Of a stretch of 64,000 nucleotides of DNA, positions 1-8,871 are shown in pieces. Source of the DNA: DASRJW01 sp964567755 (GTDB taxonomy: Bacteria > Krumholzibacteriota > Krumholzibacteriia > G020349025); NCBI GenBank assembly GCA_964567755.1, contig CAZMNW010000008.1, positions 111,127-175,126 of the forward strand, written 5' to 3'. Made by a program: the position numbers and the translations under genes. Below the pieces are notes generated by a model, which searched no databases, had not been told where the DNA came from, and was given only the letters and a program-made list of their open reading frames with translations. Every line of letters starts with the position of its first letter. Position 1 is the first letter of the stretch.

Positions 1-2
1 TG

Positions 3-755
3 ATGGTGGCGTTGCGCGATTCGTACTGCGGTTTGTTGATGGCGCAAACGGCCGAGAAACTGGCGCGCGAGCGCGGCATCAGCCGCGCCGATCAGGATGC
101 ATACGCTTTCCGCAGCATGTGCGAGGCGCGGCGCGCGCTCGGTGAAGGCCGCTTCGCCGAGGAGATCACGCCGGTCACGGTCACGCGCGGCCGCAACGAG
201 GACACGGTGCGCGACGACGATCACTTGTTCGACGCCCCGGACCTGGACGTGATGGCGAAGCTGCCGCCAGCCTTTGGTCCCGAGGGCATGGTCACGGCCG
301 GCAACGCCAGCGGCATCGTCGATGGTGCCGCCGCCGTGGTCATCATGGCGACCGACAAAGCGCGCGCGGAGGGCCGACCGGTGCTGGCCGAAGTGCTCGA
401 CTGGGCGGTGGTCGGGGTGGATCCCAGCATCATGGGGATCGGACCGGTGCCTGCCATTCGGCAGGCGGTGGCGCGGGCTGGTCTCCGCTTGCAGGACATC
501 GATCTGTTCGAAATCAACGAGGCCTTCGCGGCCCAGTACTTGGCGGTGGAACGCGAGCTCGAGCTCGACCGCGAGCGCGTCAACGTCAACGGCGGTGCCA
601 TAGCCATCGGCCATCCGCTCGGGGCGACGGGCACCAGGCTCGTGCTGACCTTGGCGCTCGAGCTCAAGCGTCGGCGCAAGACCCACGGCGTCGCGAGCGC
701 CTGCATCGGCGGCGGGCAGGGAATCGCGCTCGTGATCCGCAACCCGGAGGCATGA
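3..755 (+). CDS. Thiolase (acetyl-CoA acyltransferase), 5' part outside window
   Basis: C-terminal two thirds (about 250 residues) of a thiolase, which catalyses Claisen condensation or cleavage between acyl-CoA and acetyl-CoA. Visible family motifs are GNASGIVDGAA, EINEAFAAQ, the catalytic-histidine block GGAIAIGHPLGATG and the C-terminal catalytic-cysteine block CIGGGQG. Thiolases are usually about 390 residues, and the N-terminal part with the acylated nucleophilic cysteine lies before base 1, so the ATG at 3 is an internal methionine and not the start. The next gene starts 3 bp after the stop, so the two are probably cotranscribed. Whether it acts in beta-oxidation or biosynthesis cannot be told from this fragment. 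Confidence 0.93.
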   Translation: MVALRDSYCGLLMAQTAEKLARERGISRADQDAYAFRSMCEARRALGEGRFAEEITPVTVTRGRNEDTVRDDDHLFDAPDLDVMAKLPPAFGPEGMVTAGNASGIVDGAAAVVIMATDKARAEGRPVLAEVLDWAVVGVDPSIMGIGPVPAIRQAVARAGLRLQDIDLFEINEAFAAQYLAVERELELDRERVNVNGGAIAIGHPLGATGTRLVLTLALELKRRRKTHGVASACIGGGQGIALVIRNPEA

Positions 756-758
756 CGG

Positions 759-1835
759 ATGCGAGGGACATGTCGAATCGCAGTGATCGCCGGCGATGGT
801 GTCGGCCCGGAAGTCGTGCGCGAGGGACTGCGCGTGTTGGATGCCGTGAGCCAGATCGACGGGTTCCGCTACGAAACCACCGCCTATCCGTTCGGCGCCG
901 AGCATTATCTCAAGACGCACGAGCTCATGCCGGAGTCGGTGCTCGACGAGCTGCGGCAGTTCGACGCCATCTATCTCGGTGCCATCGGCGATCCGCGAGT
1001 GGAAACGGGATTGCTCGAGCGCGCCATCGTCGCCGGCGTCCGCTTCGGTCTCGATCTCTACATCAATTTGCGACCGGTGAAGCTGTACCACGAGGTGCTG
1101 ACGCCGCTCAAAGGCAAGAAACCGGAGCATATCGACATGGTGTTCGTGCGCGAGAACACCGAGGACCTCTATGTCGGCATCCATGGCTTCTTCAAGAAAG
1201 GCACGCCCGACGAAGTGGCGATGCAAGAGATGGTGATGACGCGCAAGGGGGTGGAACGCGCCGTGCGCTACGCTTTCGAGCTGGCGCGAACACCGGCGCG
1301 CCGGCAGCGCTTGATGCTCATCGACAAGAGCAATGCCTTGCGCGGGCAGGACATTTGGACGCGCGTTTTCGCCCTGGTGGGTCGCGAATATCCCGACGTG
1401 ACCTGCGATCACGCCTACATCGATGCCGCGACCATGTGGTTGGTGAAGAACCCCGAATGGTTCGATGTTGCAGTGGTGCCGAACATGTTCGGCGACATCA
1501 TCACCGACCTTGGTGCGACCATCCAGGGTGGCCTGGGGCTCGCGGCGTCCGGCAACTTGCATCCCGGGCAGGTGTCGATGTTCGAGCCCATTCATGGGTC
1601 GGCGCCGAAGCATGCGGGGCGCAACGTCATTTGCCCGCTGGCTGCCATCGCGGCGGTGCAGATGCTGCTCGACTACGTCGGCGAAAAGACAGCGGCAGCG
1701 CGGGTCGAGCGCGCGCTGGCCACGGTGCTCGGCTCCGGCATGCTGCCGGACCTTTCGACCGCGAGCGGGATTCCGACGCCGGAGTACACCAACCGGGTGC
1801 TGGAGGCGCTCGGCGCCGACGCCGCGCGCGCGTAG
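759..1835 (+). CDS. Isocitrate/isopropylmalate-type decarboxylating dehydrogenase
   Basis: 358-residue member of the beta-decarboxylating dehydrogenase family, which oxidises and decarboxylates a (2R,3S)-hydroxyacid with NAD(P). Motifs seen: GDGVGPEV at the N-terminus, RENTEDLYVG in the substrate loop, a catalytic Lys in LIDKSNALR, and the metal/coenzyme region NMFGDIITDLGA followed by EPIHGSAPKHAG. The loop reads RENTE, as in isocitrate and archaeal-type isopropylmalate or homoisocitrate enzymes, rather than the RELTGG of classical LeuB, so the substrate is uncertain. No leuA, leuC or leuD genes are adjacent; the upstream neighbour is a thiolase. The ATG at 759 lies 3 bp after the thiolase stop. 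Confidence 0.88.
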   Translation: MRGTCRIAVIAGDGVGPEVVREGLRVLDAVSQIDGFRYETTAYPFGAEHYLKTHELMPESVLDELRQFDAIYLGAIGDPRVETGLLERAIVAGVRFGLDLYINLRPVKLYHEVLTPLKGKKPEHIDMVFVRENTEDLYVGIHGFFKKGTPDEVAMQEMVMTRKGVERAVRYAFELARTPARRQRLMLIDKSNALRGQDIWTRVFALVGREYPDVTCDHAYIDAATMWLVKNPEWFDVAVVPNMFGDIITDLGATIQGGLGLAASGNLHPGQVSMFEPIHGSAPKHAGRNVICPLAAIAAVQMLLDYVGEKTAAARVERALATVLGSGMLPDLSTASGIPTPEYTNRVLEALGADAARA

Positions 1836-1978
1836 ACCCGTCGCGTCCTTCGGTCCATTTCCCGTACTCAGGGCTTCTCTTCCCGCTCCTTCCGGAATAT
1901 TCTCGGTAGTGCCGGGTCGGGCACGACGGGGGTAGGGACGAATTTCATCGTTCAAGTTGCTGTTCTATATCGACTTGT

Positions 1979-2064
1979 GCGGGAGTGGCGGAACTGGCAG
2001 ACGCGCTAGACTTAGGATCTAGTGGGGAAACCCCGTGCGGGTTCGAGTCCCGCCTCTCGCACCA
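1979..2064 (+). tRNA. tRNA-Leu (anticodon TAG)
   Basis: The acceptor strands GCGGGAG and CTCTCGC pair fully (one G-T). The anticodon stem CTAGA/TCTAG closes the loop CTTAGGA, giving anticodon TAG. A long variable arm (GGGGAAACCCC) marks a class II tRNA, and the T-arm GCGGGTTCGAGTCCCGC is intact. The 3' CCA is encoded at 2062-2064. It ends 30 bp before the trigger factor reading frame. Confidence 0.97.
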
Positions 2065-2093
2065 CGCGCACACGGTGGAGGACGAAGCAGCCG

Positions 2094-3416
2094 ATGGCGC
2101 CAAGCGGAGGGAAACAGGTGGAGACGCCGATTGAACTGAAGGTGCAGACGACGAACGCCTCGGCCTGGGGCCGGATTCTGAGCATCGAGTTCGCGCGCGC
2201 CCACCTCGACGCCGAGCGCGCGCGTGTGGTGAGCGATCTGAGGCGGAAGGTGGTGCGCCCCGGCTTCCGCAAGGGCAAGGTGCCGCGCGAGCTCATCGAA
2301 CGCGATTTTGCCGCCCGCATCGATGCGGATGCGCTCGAGAAGCTGATCCCGACCGTGACCAGCCGCGCCATCGAGCAGGAAGGCCTGGACGTCATCTCGG
2401 TTCCGAGCGTGCGCACTCTCGACCTCGATCATCCGGAGCTCGTGCGCATGGACGTGGAGTTCGACATCCGGCCGCGTTTGCCGGCGCTCGTGCCGGAGGC
2501 GCTCAGGGTCGAGCGCTGGACGCCCGAGGTCCGGGACACCGACATCGAGCGCGCGCTCGAATCCATTCGCCAGGAGCAGGCGCAGTACGTCTCGGTGCCG
2601 CGCGAGGCCCGGGATGGCGACTTCGTTCTGGTGCGTTACATGCCCCTCGATGCGACCGGGCGCGAGATCGCGGCCAAACGGGTCGAGAATTATCCGTTCC
2701 AGCTCGGCGAGGGCCAGGTCGTGGCCGAGTTCGAGTCGGCGGTGCGTGGGCTCGTGGCAGGGCAGACCGCCCGCGCGGAGGTGCAGTACGCGTCGGATCA
2801 CGAGGATCGAGCGCTCGCTGGCAAGCTCGTTGCATTCGTCCTGACGCTGCAGGACGTCAAGGAGAAGCACGTGCCGGCAGTCGACGAGGATTTGGCTCGC
2901 GATCTCGGTCTGGAGAGCCTGGACGACTTGCGGCAACGCGTGCAGAGCGATCTGGAGCGCAAGCTCGCCGAGGAATCCGATCGCGACCTGCGCGAGAAGA
3001 TCGTGGACGCGATGATCGCGGCGCAACCATTCGATGTGCCGCAATCCATGGTGGAGCGGTACTTGGATTTCGTCGTAGCGGATTACGCGGAGCGTCACCA
3101 GCGTCTGCGGCTGGATTTGCCGGCGGAGAAACGCGACGCCCTGCGGCTCTCGGCGCGGCCGGCGGCGGAGCGCGCCGCGCGCCGGTCACTGCTCCTCGAT
3201 CACCTCGCCACGATCCACGAGCTGCAAGCCTCGGCGGAAGAAGTTGACCGGTGGATCGAGGAGAAGGTACAGGCAGACGGTCGTGACGCGCAGCGGATCC
3301 GGGGGTTTTTTGCCGAGCCAGAGCGCCGCCGGCGTCTGCGCGGCGATCTCACCGAGGACAAGGTGTTCGCGTTCATCCAGGGTCAAGCGCAAGTGGTGGA
3401 AGTTCCCCGTCCCTGA
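2094..3416 (+). CDS. tig: Trigger factor, ribosome-associated chaperone and peptidyl-prolyl isomerase
   Basis: About 440 residues, matching the usual length (E. coli 432). The ribosome-docking signature GFRKGKVP lies in the N-terminal domain, followed by a PPIase-like middle region and a helical, charged C-terminal arm. Trigger factor binds ribosomal protein L23 at the tunnel exit and shields nascent chains. The open frame runs back into the tRNA-Leu gene, so the start must be later. The ATG at 2094 has GGAGGA 11 bp upstream. The GTG at 2118 has GGAGG at 2106-2110 with 7-bp spacing and would give an N-terminus closest to known trigger factors, so it is a serious alternative. The order tig-clpP-clpX is conserved in many bacteria. 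Confidence 0.95.
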   Translation: MAPSGGKQVETPIELKVQTTNASAWGRILSIEFARAHLDAERARVVSDLRRKVVRPGFRKGKVPRELIERDFAARIDADALEKLIPTVTSRAIEQEGLDVISVPSVRTLDLDHPELVRMDVEFDIRPRLPALVPEALRVERWTPEVRDTDIERALESIRQEQAQYVSVPREARDGDFVLVRYMPLDATGREIAAKRVENYPFQLGEGQVVAEFESAVRGLVAGQTARAEVQYASDHEDRALAGKLVAFVLTLQDVKEKHVPAVDEDLARDLGLESLDDLRQRVQSDLERKLAEESDRDLREKIVDAMIAAQPFDVPQSMVERYLDFVVADYAERHQRLRLDLPAEKRDALRLSARPAAERAARRSLLLDHLATIHELQASAEEVDRWIEEKVQADGRDAQRIRGFFAEPERRRRLRGDLTEDKVFAFIQGQAQVVEVPRP

Positions 3417-3447
3417 GGCGCGGGCGCTTCGGGTGTGAAGGAGAGCA

Positions 3448-4098
3448 ATGGGTTACATTCCGATGGTCATCGAGCAAGAAGGACGGATCGAGCGTTCCTT
3501 CGACATCTATTCCCGCTTGCTCAAGGACCGCATCATCTTCCTCGGTTACGAGATCAACGATCACGTCGCGAATCTGGTGATCGCGCAGATGCTGTTTCTC
3601 ACCGCCGAGGATCCCAGCCGCGACATCCATCTCTACATCAACTCGCCGGGTGGGTCGGTGTCGGCCGGGATGGCCATTTACGACACCATGCAGTACGTGG
3701 AAGCCGACGTCGCCACCACCTGCATGGGAATGGCCGCAAGCATGGCGGCGGTGTTGCTGACGGCAGGCAGCAAAGGCAAGCGCTCGGCGCTGCCGAACTC
3801 GCGCATCATGATTCACCAGCCGATGGGCGGCACGCAGGGCCAGGCGTCGAGCATCGAGATCTATTCCAAAGAGATCCTGTTGATGCGCGAACGCCTGAAC
3901 GAGATCCTGGCGAAGCACACCGGGCAACCAGTGAAGAAGATCGCCAAGGACACCGACCGCGACTACTTCCTGTCGGCGCAGGAGTGCAAGGAGTACGGCA
4001 TCGTCGACCGGGTCATCGAGCGCAGCGCCCCGCGCCCCGTTCCCGAGCGCGCGCCAGTCGAGAAGGTGCCGCAGGAGAGCGAGACCGGCGCCGCGTGA
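3448..4098 (+). CDS. clpP: ATP-dependent Clp protease proteolytic subunit
   Basis: 216-residue ClpP, the tetradecameric serine peptidase chamber fed by ClpX or ClpA. The catalytic triad is visible as Ser98 (GMAASMA), His123 (MIHQP) and an Asp in KDTDRDYF near 172. The substrate-binding YINSPGGSVSAGMAIYDTM block is intact. The N-terminal segment GYIPMVIEQ resembles a short propeptide, as in many ClpPs. An AAGGAGA site lies just before ATG 3448. It lies 31 bp after tig and 70 bp before clpX. Confidence 0.97.
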   Translation: MGYIPMVIEQEGRIERSFDIYSRLLKDRIIFLGYEINDHVANLVIAQMLFLTAEDPSRDIHLYINSPGGSVSAGMAIYDTMQYVEADVATTCMGMAASMAAVLLTAGSKGKRSALPNSRIMIHQPMGGTQGQASSIEIYSKEILLMRERLNEILAKHTGQPVKKIAKDTDRDYFLSAQECKEYGIVDRVIERSAPRPVPERAPVEKVPQESETGAA

Positions 4099-4116
4099 GC
4101 GGGCCTCGCGGGGCTG

Positions 4117-4125
4117 TGCTACAAT
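4117..4125 (+). promoter_or_regulatory. Candidate extended -10 promoter before clpX
   Basis: TGCTACAAT in the clpP-clpX gap fits an extended -10 element (TG-N-TACAAT). The region 17 bp upstream has no good -35. It would let clpX be transcribed separately from tig-clpP. Confidence 0.35.
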
Positions 4126-4168
4126 TTCGCAGACGCGGCGTGTTGGTGACGCGCGCGCAACCGGGGAA

Positions 4169-5404
4169 GTGGTGTCCGTGATCAAATGCTCGTTCTGTGG
4201 CCGCGGCCAAGACGAGGTCACGAAGCTGGTTTCGGGACCGTCGGTCTACATTTGTAACGAGTGCATCCGGCTGTGCAACGACATCCTGGAAGAGGAGATG
4301 AGCAGCGTCCCGTCGCTGGACGTGGCCGAATTCCCCAAGCCGCACGAGATCCGCAATTTCCTCGACCAGTACGTGATCGGCCAGGAAGGCGCCAAGAAGA
4401 TCCTCTCGGTCGCGGTCTACAACCACTACAAGAGAATTTTCCACGAGCGCTCGGCCAACGACGTCGAGATCGACAAGTCCAACGTCCTGCTGCTCGGCCC
4501 CACCGGCACCGGCAAGACGCTGCTGGCACAAACGCTGGCGCGTTTGCTCAAGGTCCCCTTCGCCATCGTCGACGCGACGACGCTGACCGAGGCGGGGTAC
4601 GTCGGCGAAGATGTCGAGAACATCCTCGTGCGTTTGTTGCAGGCGGCCGAGTTCAATATCACCAGTGCCGAGCGCGGCATCGTCTACATCGACGAAATCG
4701 ACAAGATCGCGCGCAAGAGCGACAGCCCCTCGATCACCCGCGACGTCTCGGGCGAAGGCGTGCAGCAGGCGCTGCTCAAGCTGTTGGAGGGCACGATCTC
4801 GAACGTGCCACCGCAAGGCGGTCGCAAACACCCGCAACAGAAATACATCGAGGTCAACACCAAGAACATCCTGTTCATTTGTGGCGGCGCCTTCGAGGGC
4901 CTGGAGAAGGTGGTCGAGCACCGCATCGGCAAGAAGATGCTGGGCTTCGGCGCCGAGATCCACCGCAAGGATCGCCGCAAGCGCACGGCGGTGCTCAAGC
5001 AAGTGGAGCCAGAAGACTTGCTGCGTTTCGGGCTCATCCCCGAGCTCATCGGGCGCTTGCCGGTGTTGGCGGTTCTGGAGGAGCTGGAGGAGGATGCGCT
5101 GGTGGACATCCTCGTGCGGCCGAAGAACGCCCTCGTCAAGCAGTATCAGAAGTTGTTCGACATGGAAGGTGCCGAGCTGGTGTTCGAGCGCGAGGCGCTG
5201 GTCGCGGTGGCGCGGCTGGCCGCGGAACGCCAGACCGGCGCGCGCGGCTTGCGATCGATCCTCGAAAGAACCATGCTCGAAATCATGTACGACCTGCCGA
5301 CGCGTGCGCACGTGCGCCGGCTGACCGTGACCGCCGAGACCATCTTGAATCGGGTCGAACCCGAGTACGACTACGAAGAGGAGAGCCGGGCGAAGGGCGC
5401 TTGA
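4169..5404 (+). CDS. clpX: ClpX, AAA+ unfoldase of the ClpXP protease
   Basis: 411 residues. The N-terminal zinc-binding domain has CSFCG followed by CNECI (C4 type). The AAA+ module has Walker A GPTGTGKTLL, pore loop GYVGED, Walker B IVYIDEIDKIA, and the RKH loop in GGRKHPQQ. ClpX unfolds tagged or damaged proteins and threads them into ClpP, encoded just upstream. The start is GTG at 4169; in-frame GTG codons at 4172 and 4178 are alternatives that would shorten it by one or three residues. A terminator-like hairpin follows the stop. Confidence 0.97.
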   Translation: MVSVIKCSFCGRGQDEVTKLVSGPSVYICNECIRLCNDILEEEMSSVPSLDVAEFPKPHEIRNFLDQYVIGQEGAKKILSVAVYNHYKRIFHERSANDVEIDKSNVLLLGPTGTGKTLLAQTLARLLKVPFAIVDATTLTEAGYVGEDVENILVRLLQAAEFNITSAERGIVYIDEIDKIARKSDSPSITRDVSGEGVQQALLKLLEGTISNVPPQGGRKHPQQKYIEVNTKNILFICGGAFEGLEKVVEHRIGKKMLGFGAEIHRKDRRKRTAVLKQVEPEDLLRFGLIPELIGRLPVLAVLEELEEDALVDILVRPKNALVKQYQKLFDMEGAELVFEREALVAVARLAAERQTGARGLRSILERTMLEIMYDLPTRAHVRRLTVTAETILNRVEPEYDYEEESRAKGA

Positions 5405-5445
5405 CCCCGAAGGGGATTCGTGGCCCCTTTGGCCGTGGACCGCGG

Positions 5446-5470
5446 CGCACCGAGGCCCCGCCTCGGTGCG
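5446..5470 (+). terminator. Terminator-like hairpin after clpX
   Basis: Perfect 10-bp stem CGCACCGAGG/CCTCGGTGCG with a CCCCG loop, followed by the T-rich TTCCTGTTTG. The U tract is interrupted, so intrinsic termination may be partial. A smaller CCCC-GAA-GGGG hairpin sits at the clpX stop. Confidence 0.6.
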
Positions 5471-5487
5471 TTCCTGTTTGCGAGCCC

Positions 5488-5516
5488 TTGGCCCGCAGCC
5501 CGCTCCCGCCTAGATT
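5488..5516 (+). promoter_or_regulatory. Candidate lon promoter
   Basis: TTGGCC (5488-5493), a 17-bp spacer and TAGATT (5511-5516), located after the clpX hairpin and 73 bp before the lon ATG. No CIRCE-type inverted repeat is evident. Confidence 0.5.
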
Positions 5517-5588
5517 CGAAGAGCCCGCCGCCACTGCCTGAGGCGCGCACGGGGCACTGCAGACACTCGAGGCTCGTTGGAGAGGTGC

Positions 5589-8030
5589 ATGAGCAAGATC
5601 CGCTATCAGGGCACATCGTGCGACATCCCGGCGCGTCTGCCACTCCTGCCGCTGCGGGACGTCGTCGTCTTCCCGCACTTGGTGCTGCCACTCATGGTGG
5701 GGCGACAGAGTTCGATCTCCGCCGTGCAGGAAGCGGCTGCGGGCGATCATCTGCTGTTCGTCACCGCGCAGCGTTCCCCCGAGATCACCGACCCCAAAGA
5801 GGCCGATCTGTTCCCGGTGGGGACGGTGAGCCGCGTGGTGCAACTGCTGCCGCTCCCGGATGGCTCGCGCAAGGTGTTGCTCGAAGGATTGGTGCGCGCC
5901 CGGATCGTTGCCTTCGAAGCCGGGGCCGAGCCGCAGCACGTGCAGATCCAAGTGCTGTCCGACGCCGCCGACACGGGCGCCGAGCTCGAAGCGCTGCAGC
6001 GCAGTGTGGCGGCGCTGTTCATCCAATATGTCGAGACGAGCCGCCGTGTTCCCGAGGAAGTGATGCGCGAGGTGGTGCAGGTGCAGCCGCCGGCGCGCTT
6101 TGCCGACACCGTCGCCGCGCACATCGCGTGCAAAGTGGCCGTGAAGCAGCAGATCCTCGACCATCTCGACCTGGCGGCACGCTTGCGCAGCCTGACGCGC
6201 GTTCTGAACGAGGAGCTCGAGATCCTGCAGATCGAGCGCAAGATCGAGGGTGAGATCAAGAACCAAGTGCAGAAGAGCCAGAAGGAGATGTACCTCCACG
6301 AGCGCCTCAAGGCCATTCGCAAGGAGCTCGGCCACGAGGAGAGCGCGAGTGGTGAGGTCGAAGACCTGGCGCTCGGCATCGAGCGCGCCGGCATGAGCCG
6401 CGAAGCGCGCGACATTGCCTACAAGGAGCTCGATCGGCTGGCGAAGATGCAGGCCCTGTCCCCCGAGGCGGCGGTGGTGCGCACCTACCTCGAGGTGCTG
6501 GCCGGGCTGCCGTGGAAGAAGATGACGCGCGATCGACTCGACCTGGCACGCGCGAAGGCCAAGCTGGACGCCGATCACTACGGGCTCGAACGGGTCAAGG
6601 AACGCGTCCTCGAGTATCTGGCGGTGATGAAGCTGACGAAGTCGATGCGCGGCCCCATCCTGTGCCTGGTGGGCCCGCCGGGAGTGGGCAAGACCTCGCT
6701 CGGCCGCTCCATCGCCGACGCGCTGGGGCGCAAGTTCGTGCGTATGTCGCTCGGAGGCATCCGTGACGAGGCCGAGATCCGCGGCCATCGGCGGACGTAC
6801 ATCGGCGCCATGCCAGGACGCATCGTGCAGTCGCTGCGCAAGTGCGGCAGCCGCAACCCGGTCTTCGTCCTCGACGAGATCGACAAGATCGGCATCGATT
6901 TCCGCGGCGATCCAGCTTCGGCGCTGCTGGAGGCGCTCGACCCGGAACAGAATCACACCTTCAGCGATCATTACCTGGAAGTGGGTTTCGATCTGTCGAA
7001 GGTGCTGTTCATCACCACGGCCAACGTGTTGCACCCGATTCCGCCGGCATTGCGCGATCGCCTCGAGGTCATCGAGCTCTCGGGGTATCTCGATCACGAG
7101 AAAGCGCAGATTGCGCGGCACTTCCTGCTGCCCAAACAGCTGCGCGAGCACGGCATCGAGTCCAAGCGGCTCGAAGCGACCGACGCAGCGTTGCACACGA
7201 TCATCCACCGCTACACGCGCGAATCGGGCGTGCGGCATCTGGAGCGCGAGATCGGCCGGCTGTGCCGCAAAGTCGCGCGCGAGATCGTCGAGACCCCGAG
7301 CGCCATCAAGTCGGCGCGCGCCAAGCGCGGCGGGCGGCATCGCGTCCGGATCGATGGTCGCGATGTCGAACGCTATCTCTCGGTGCCGCCGTTCACTGGC
7401 AAGGAAGTGCCCGAGGAGCCGGAGATCGGCGTCGCCACCGGTCTGGCCTGGACCTCCGCGGGCGGCGAGATTCTCCCGATCGAGGTCACCATGATGTCGG
7501 GGAATGGCCAGCTGATCCTGACCGGGCAATTGGGAGACGTGATGAAGGAATCGGCGCGGACAGCTTTGTCCTACGTGCGTTCGATTGCCAAGCGCCTCGG
7601 CGCCAAGCCGGGACTGTTCGATCGCAAAGACGTGCACGTCCACGTGCCGGAAGGCGCGATCCCGAAGGATGGACCGAGCGCAGGTTTGGCCATCGCCACC
7701 GCGCTCGCGTCGCTTGTTTCCGGCGTGCCCGTGGACCGACGAATCGCCATGACCGGCGAGATCACTCTGCGCGGCAAGGCGTTGCCGATCGGGGGTTTGA
7801 ACGAGAAGGCCGTCGCGGCCCTGCGTGCCGGAGTGCGCACCATTCTCGTGCCGCGGCTGAACGCCAAGGATCTGGCCGAGCTGCCCGAGACGGTGCGCCA
7901 GCGGCTGCGCATTGTCACCGTGGACAGCATGGACGACGTCCTGGCGCACGCACTGCGCCGGCCACGTCGCCGGGTGCGCGCGCGGTCGCGGTCGGCCTCG
8001 GGGGCGCAGCCGGCGCAATATCCGCACTAG
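5589..8030 (+). CDS. lon: Lon ATP-dependent protease
   Basis: 813 residues (E. coli 784). It has an N-terminal substrate-binding LON domain (PLLPLRDVVVFPHLVLPLMVGR), a helical linker, an AAA+ module with Walker A GPPGVGKTSL and Walker B VFVLDEIDK, and a C-terminal peptidase domain with the Ser of KDGPSAGLAIATAL (about residue 697) and the downstream Lys of the Ser-Lys dyad. Lon degrades misfolded and regulatory proteins in the cytoplasm. The ATG at 5589 is preferred over a TTG at 5577 because the GGAGAGG site at 5579-5585 lies just before it. It follows tig-clpP-clpX, so the block gathers the main cytosolic quality-control genes. Confidence 0.97.
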   Translation: MSKIRYQGTSCDIPARLPLLPLRDVVVFPHLVLPLMVGRQSSISAVQEAAAGDHLLFVTAQRSPEITDPKEADLFPVGTVSRVVQLLPLPDGSRKVLLEGLVRARIVAFEAGAEPQHVQIQVLSDAADTGAELEALQRSVAALFIQYVETSRRVPEEVMREVVQVQPPARFADTVAAHIACKVAVKQQILDHLDLAARLRSLTRVLNEELEILQIERKIEGEIKNQVQKSQKEMYLHERLKAIRKELGHEESASGEVEDLALGIERAGMSREARDIAYKELDRLAKMQALSPEAAVVRTYLEVLAGLPWKKMTRDRLDLARAKAKLDADHYGLERVKERVLEYLAVMKLTKSMRGPILCLVGPPGVGKTSLGRSIADALGRKFVRMSLGGIRDEAEIRGHRRTYIGAMPGRIVQSLRKCGSRNPVFVLDEIDKIGIDFRGDPASALLEALDPEQNHTFSDHYLEVGFDLSKVLFITTANVLHPIPPALRDRLEVIELSGYLDHEKAQIARHFLLPKQLREHGIESKRLEATDAALHTIIHRYTRESGVRHLEREIGRLCRKVAREIVETPSAIKSARAKRGGRHRVRIDGRDVERYLSVPPFTGKEVPEEPEIGVATGLAWTSAGGEILPIEVTMMSGNGQLILTGQLGDVMKESARTALSYVRSIAKRLGAKPGLFDRKDVHVHVPEGAIPKDGPSAGLAIATALASLVSGVPVDRRIAMTGEITLRGKALPIGGLNEKAVAALRAGVRTILVPRLNAKDLAELPETVRQRLRIVTVDSMDDVLAHALRRPRRRVRARSRSASGAQPAQYPH

Positions 8031-8037
8031 GACGAGC

Positions 8038-8703
8038 ATGGCCGCGGCGCGTGCGCGCGAGGGAGTTCCGCTGCGAATCGAATCGGTGCAGCTCGTGTGC
8101 AGCGCCGCCACGAGCGCGGATCTGCCGCCTGGCCGAAGCCCGGAGGTCGCCGTTTCCGGGCGCTCCAATGTCGGCAAATCGTCGCTGCTCAATAGCTTGC
8201 TGGGGCGGAACGATCTCGCGCGCGTCTCACGCACGCCGGGGAAAACCCAGCTGTTGAATTTTTTCAGCGTCAACGCGCGCTTCCATCTCGTCGATCTTCC
8301 CGGCTACGGCTACGCACGCGTGCCGGAAGACGTCCTCCGGCGCTGGCGGCTCACGATGCAGGACTATCTGCGCAGCCGCCGCCAACTGGTCGGCGTCATC
8401 CAGCTCTTGGATTGCCGTCACGATCCATCGCGCCAGGACCGGGAGATGATCGCGTGGCTCAAGGACGAGCGTGTGCGTTTCTGTCTCGTCCCGACCAAGA
8501 TGGACAAGCTGCGCCAGGGGGAGCGTAAGCCGGCCTTGTCGCGGCTCCTGGCCGATCTCGACCTGCCGGGCGACCTGGCGCTCGTGCCTTACTCGAGCCG
8601 CACGGGGGAGGGGCGCGAAGCGCTGCTCGGCTGGCTCGAGCTGGCGGTAGCGACCGGCCTGGTGCCGGAGGCCTCGCCTGGGAACGGGCCCAAGCGTTGC
8701 TAG
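8038..8703 (+). CDS. engB: Ribosome-biogenesis GTPase EngB (YsxC/YihA)
   Basis: 221-residue TrmE-Era-EngA-like GTPase involved in 50S ribosomal subunit assembly. G1 is GRSNVGKSS, G2 TPGKTQ, G3 DLPGYGYA and G4 TKMDK; the spacing is typical of EngB. The ATG at 8038 lies 7 bp after the lon stop, and the frame that extends upstream inside lon is rejected. Linkage lon-engB is common across bacteria and supports cotranscription. Confidence 0.96.
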   Translation: MAAARAREGVPLRIESVQLVCSAATSADLPPGRSPEVAVSGRSNVGKSSLLNSLLGRNDLARVSRTPGKTQLLNFFSVNARFHLVDLPGYGYARVPEDVLRRWRLTMQDYLRSRRQLVGVIQLLDCRHDPSRQDREMIAWLKDERVRFCLVPTKMDKLRQGERKPALSRLLADLDLPGDLALVPYSSRTGEGREALLGWLELAVATGLVPEASPGNGPKRC

Positions 8704-8709
8704 TTGCAG

Positions 8710-8767
8710 TCATTGGGACCTGGCGACGTGTTCGGCTGGATTCCCCGTGCTTCCTCATTGGGACCTG
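8710..8767 (+). repeat. 13-bp direct repeat pair upstream of temptin-like gene
   Basis: TCATTGGGACCTG occurs at 8710-8722 and again at 8755-8767 (45-bp period). A degenerate GCATTGAGACC follows at about 8777-8787, just before a strong promoter. The positions suit activator or repressor sites; no known regulator motif is recognised. Confidence 0.5.
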
Positions 8768-8792
8768 CCGTGGCGGCATTGAGACCCACCCG

Positions 8793-8822
8793 TTGACCCG
8801 GTCGCGACCCCGTCCTTATACT
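8793..8822 (+). promoter_or_regulatory. Sigma70-like promoter of the temptin-like gene
   Basis: TTGACC (8793-8798), an 18-bp spacer and TATACT (8817-8822), about 50 bp before the ATG at 8872. It is one of the best -35/-10 pairs in the window. Confidence 0.65.
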
Positions 8823-8871
8823 TAGGGTTGCGATGGTCTGGGTTCCATGCCCTTGTGTCTTCGAGGTGTGC

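Noticed and set aside
1836..1978. Promoter for tRNA-Leu
   Set aside because: A TATATC at 1966-1971 is well placed, but no acceptable -35 is seen 16-18 bp upstream, so it is not listed as a feature.
2022..2093. Longer trigger factor start inside the tRNA
   Set aside because: The extension translates the tRNA-Leu sequence; good ribosome sites exist at 2077 and 2106 for later starts.
5283..8273. 996-codon open frame on the minus strand across lon
   Set aside because: Exact antisense shadow of lon, clpX and engB, caused by high GC at third codon positions; the translation has no family features and is rich in Arg, His and Leu.
8833..8871. Upstream start for the temptin-like protein
   Set aside because: It would place extra residues before the signal peptide and lies just after the promoter -10; ATG 8872 has a better ribosome site.
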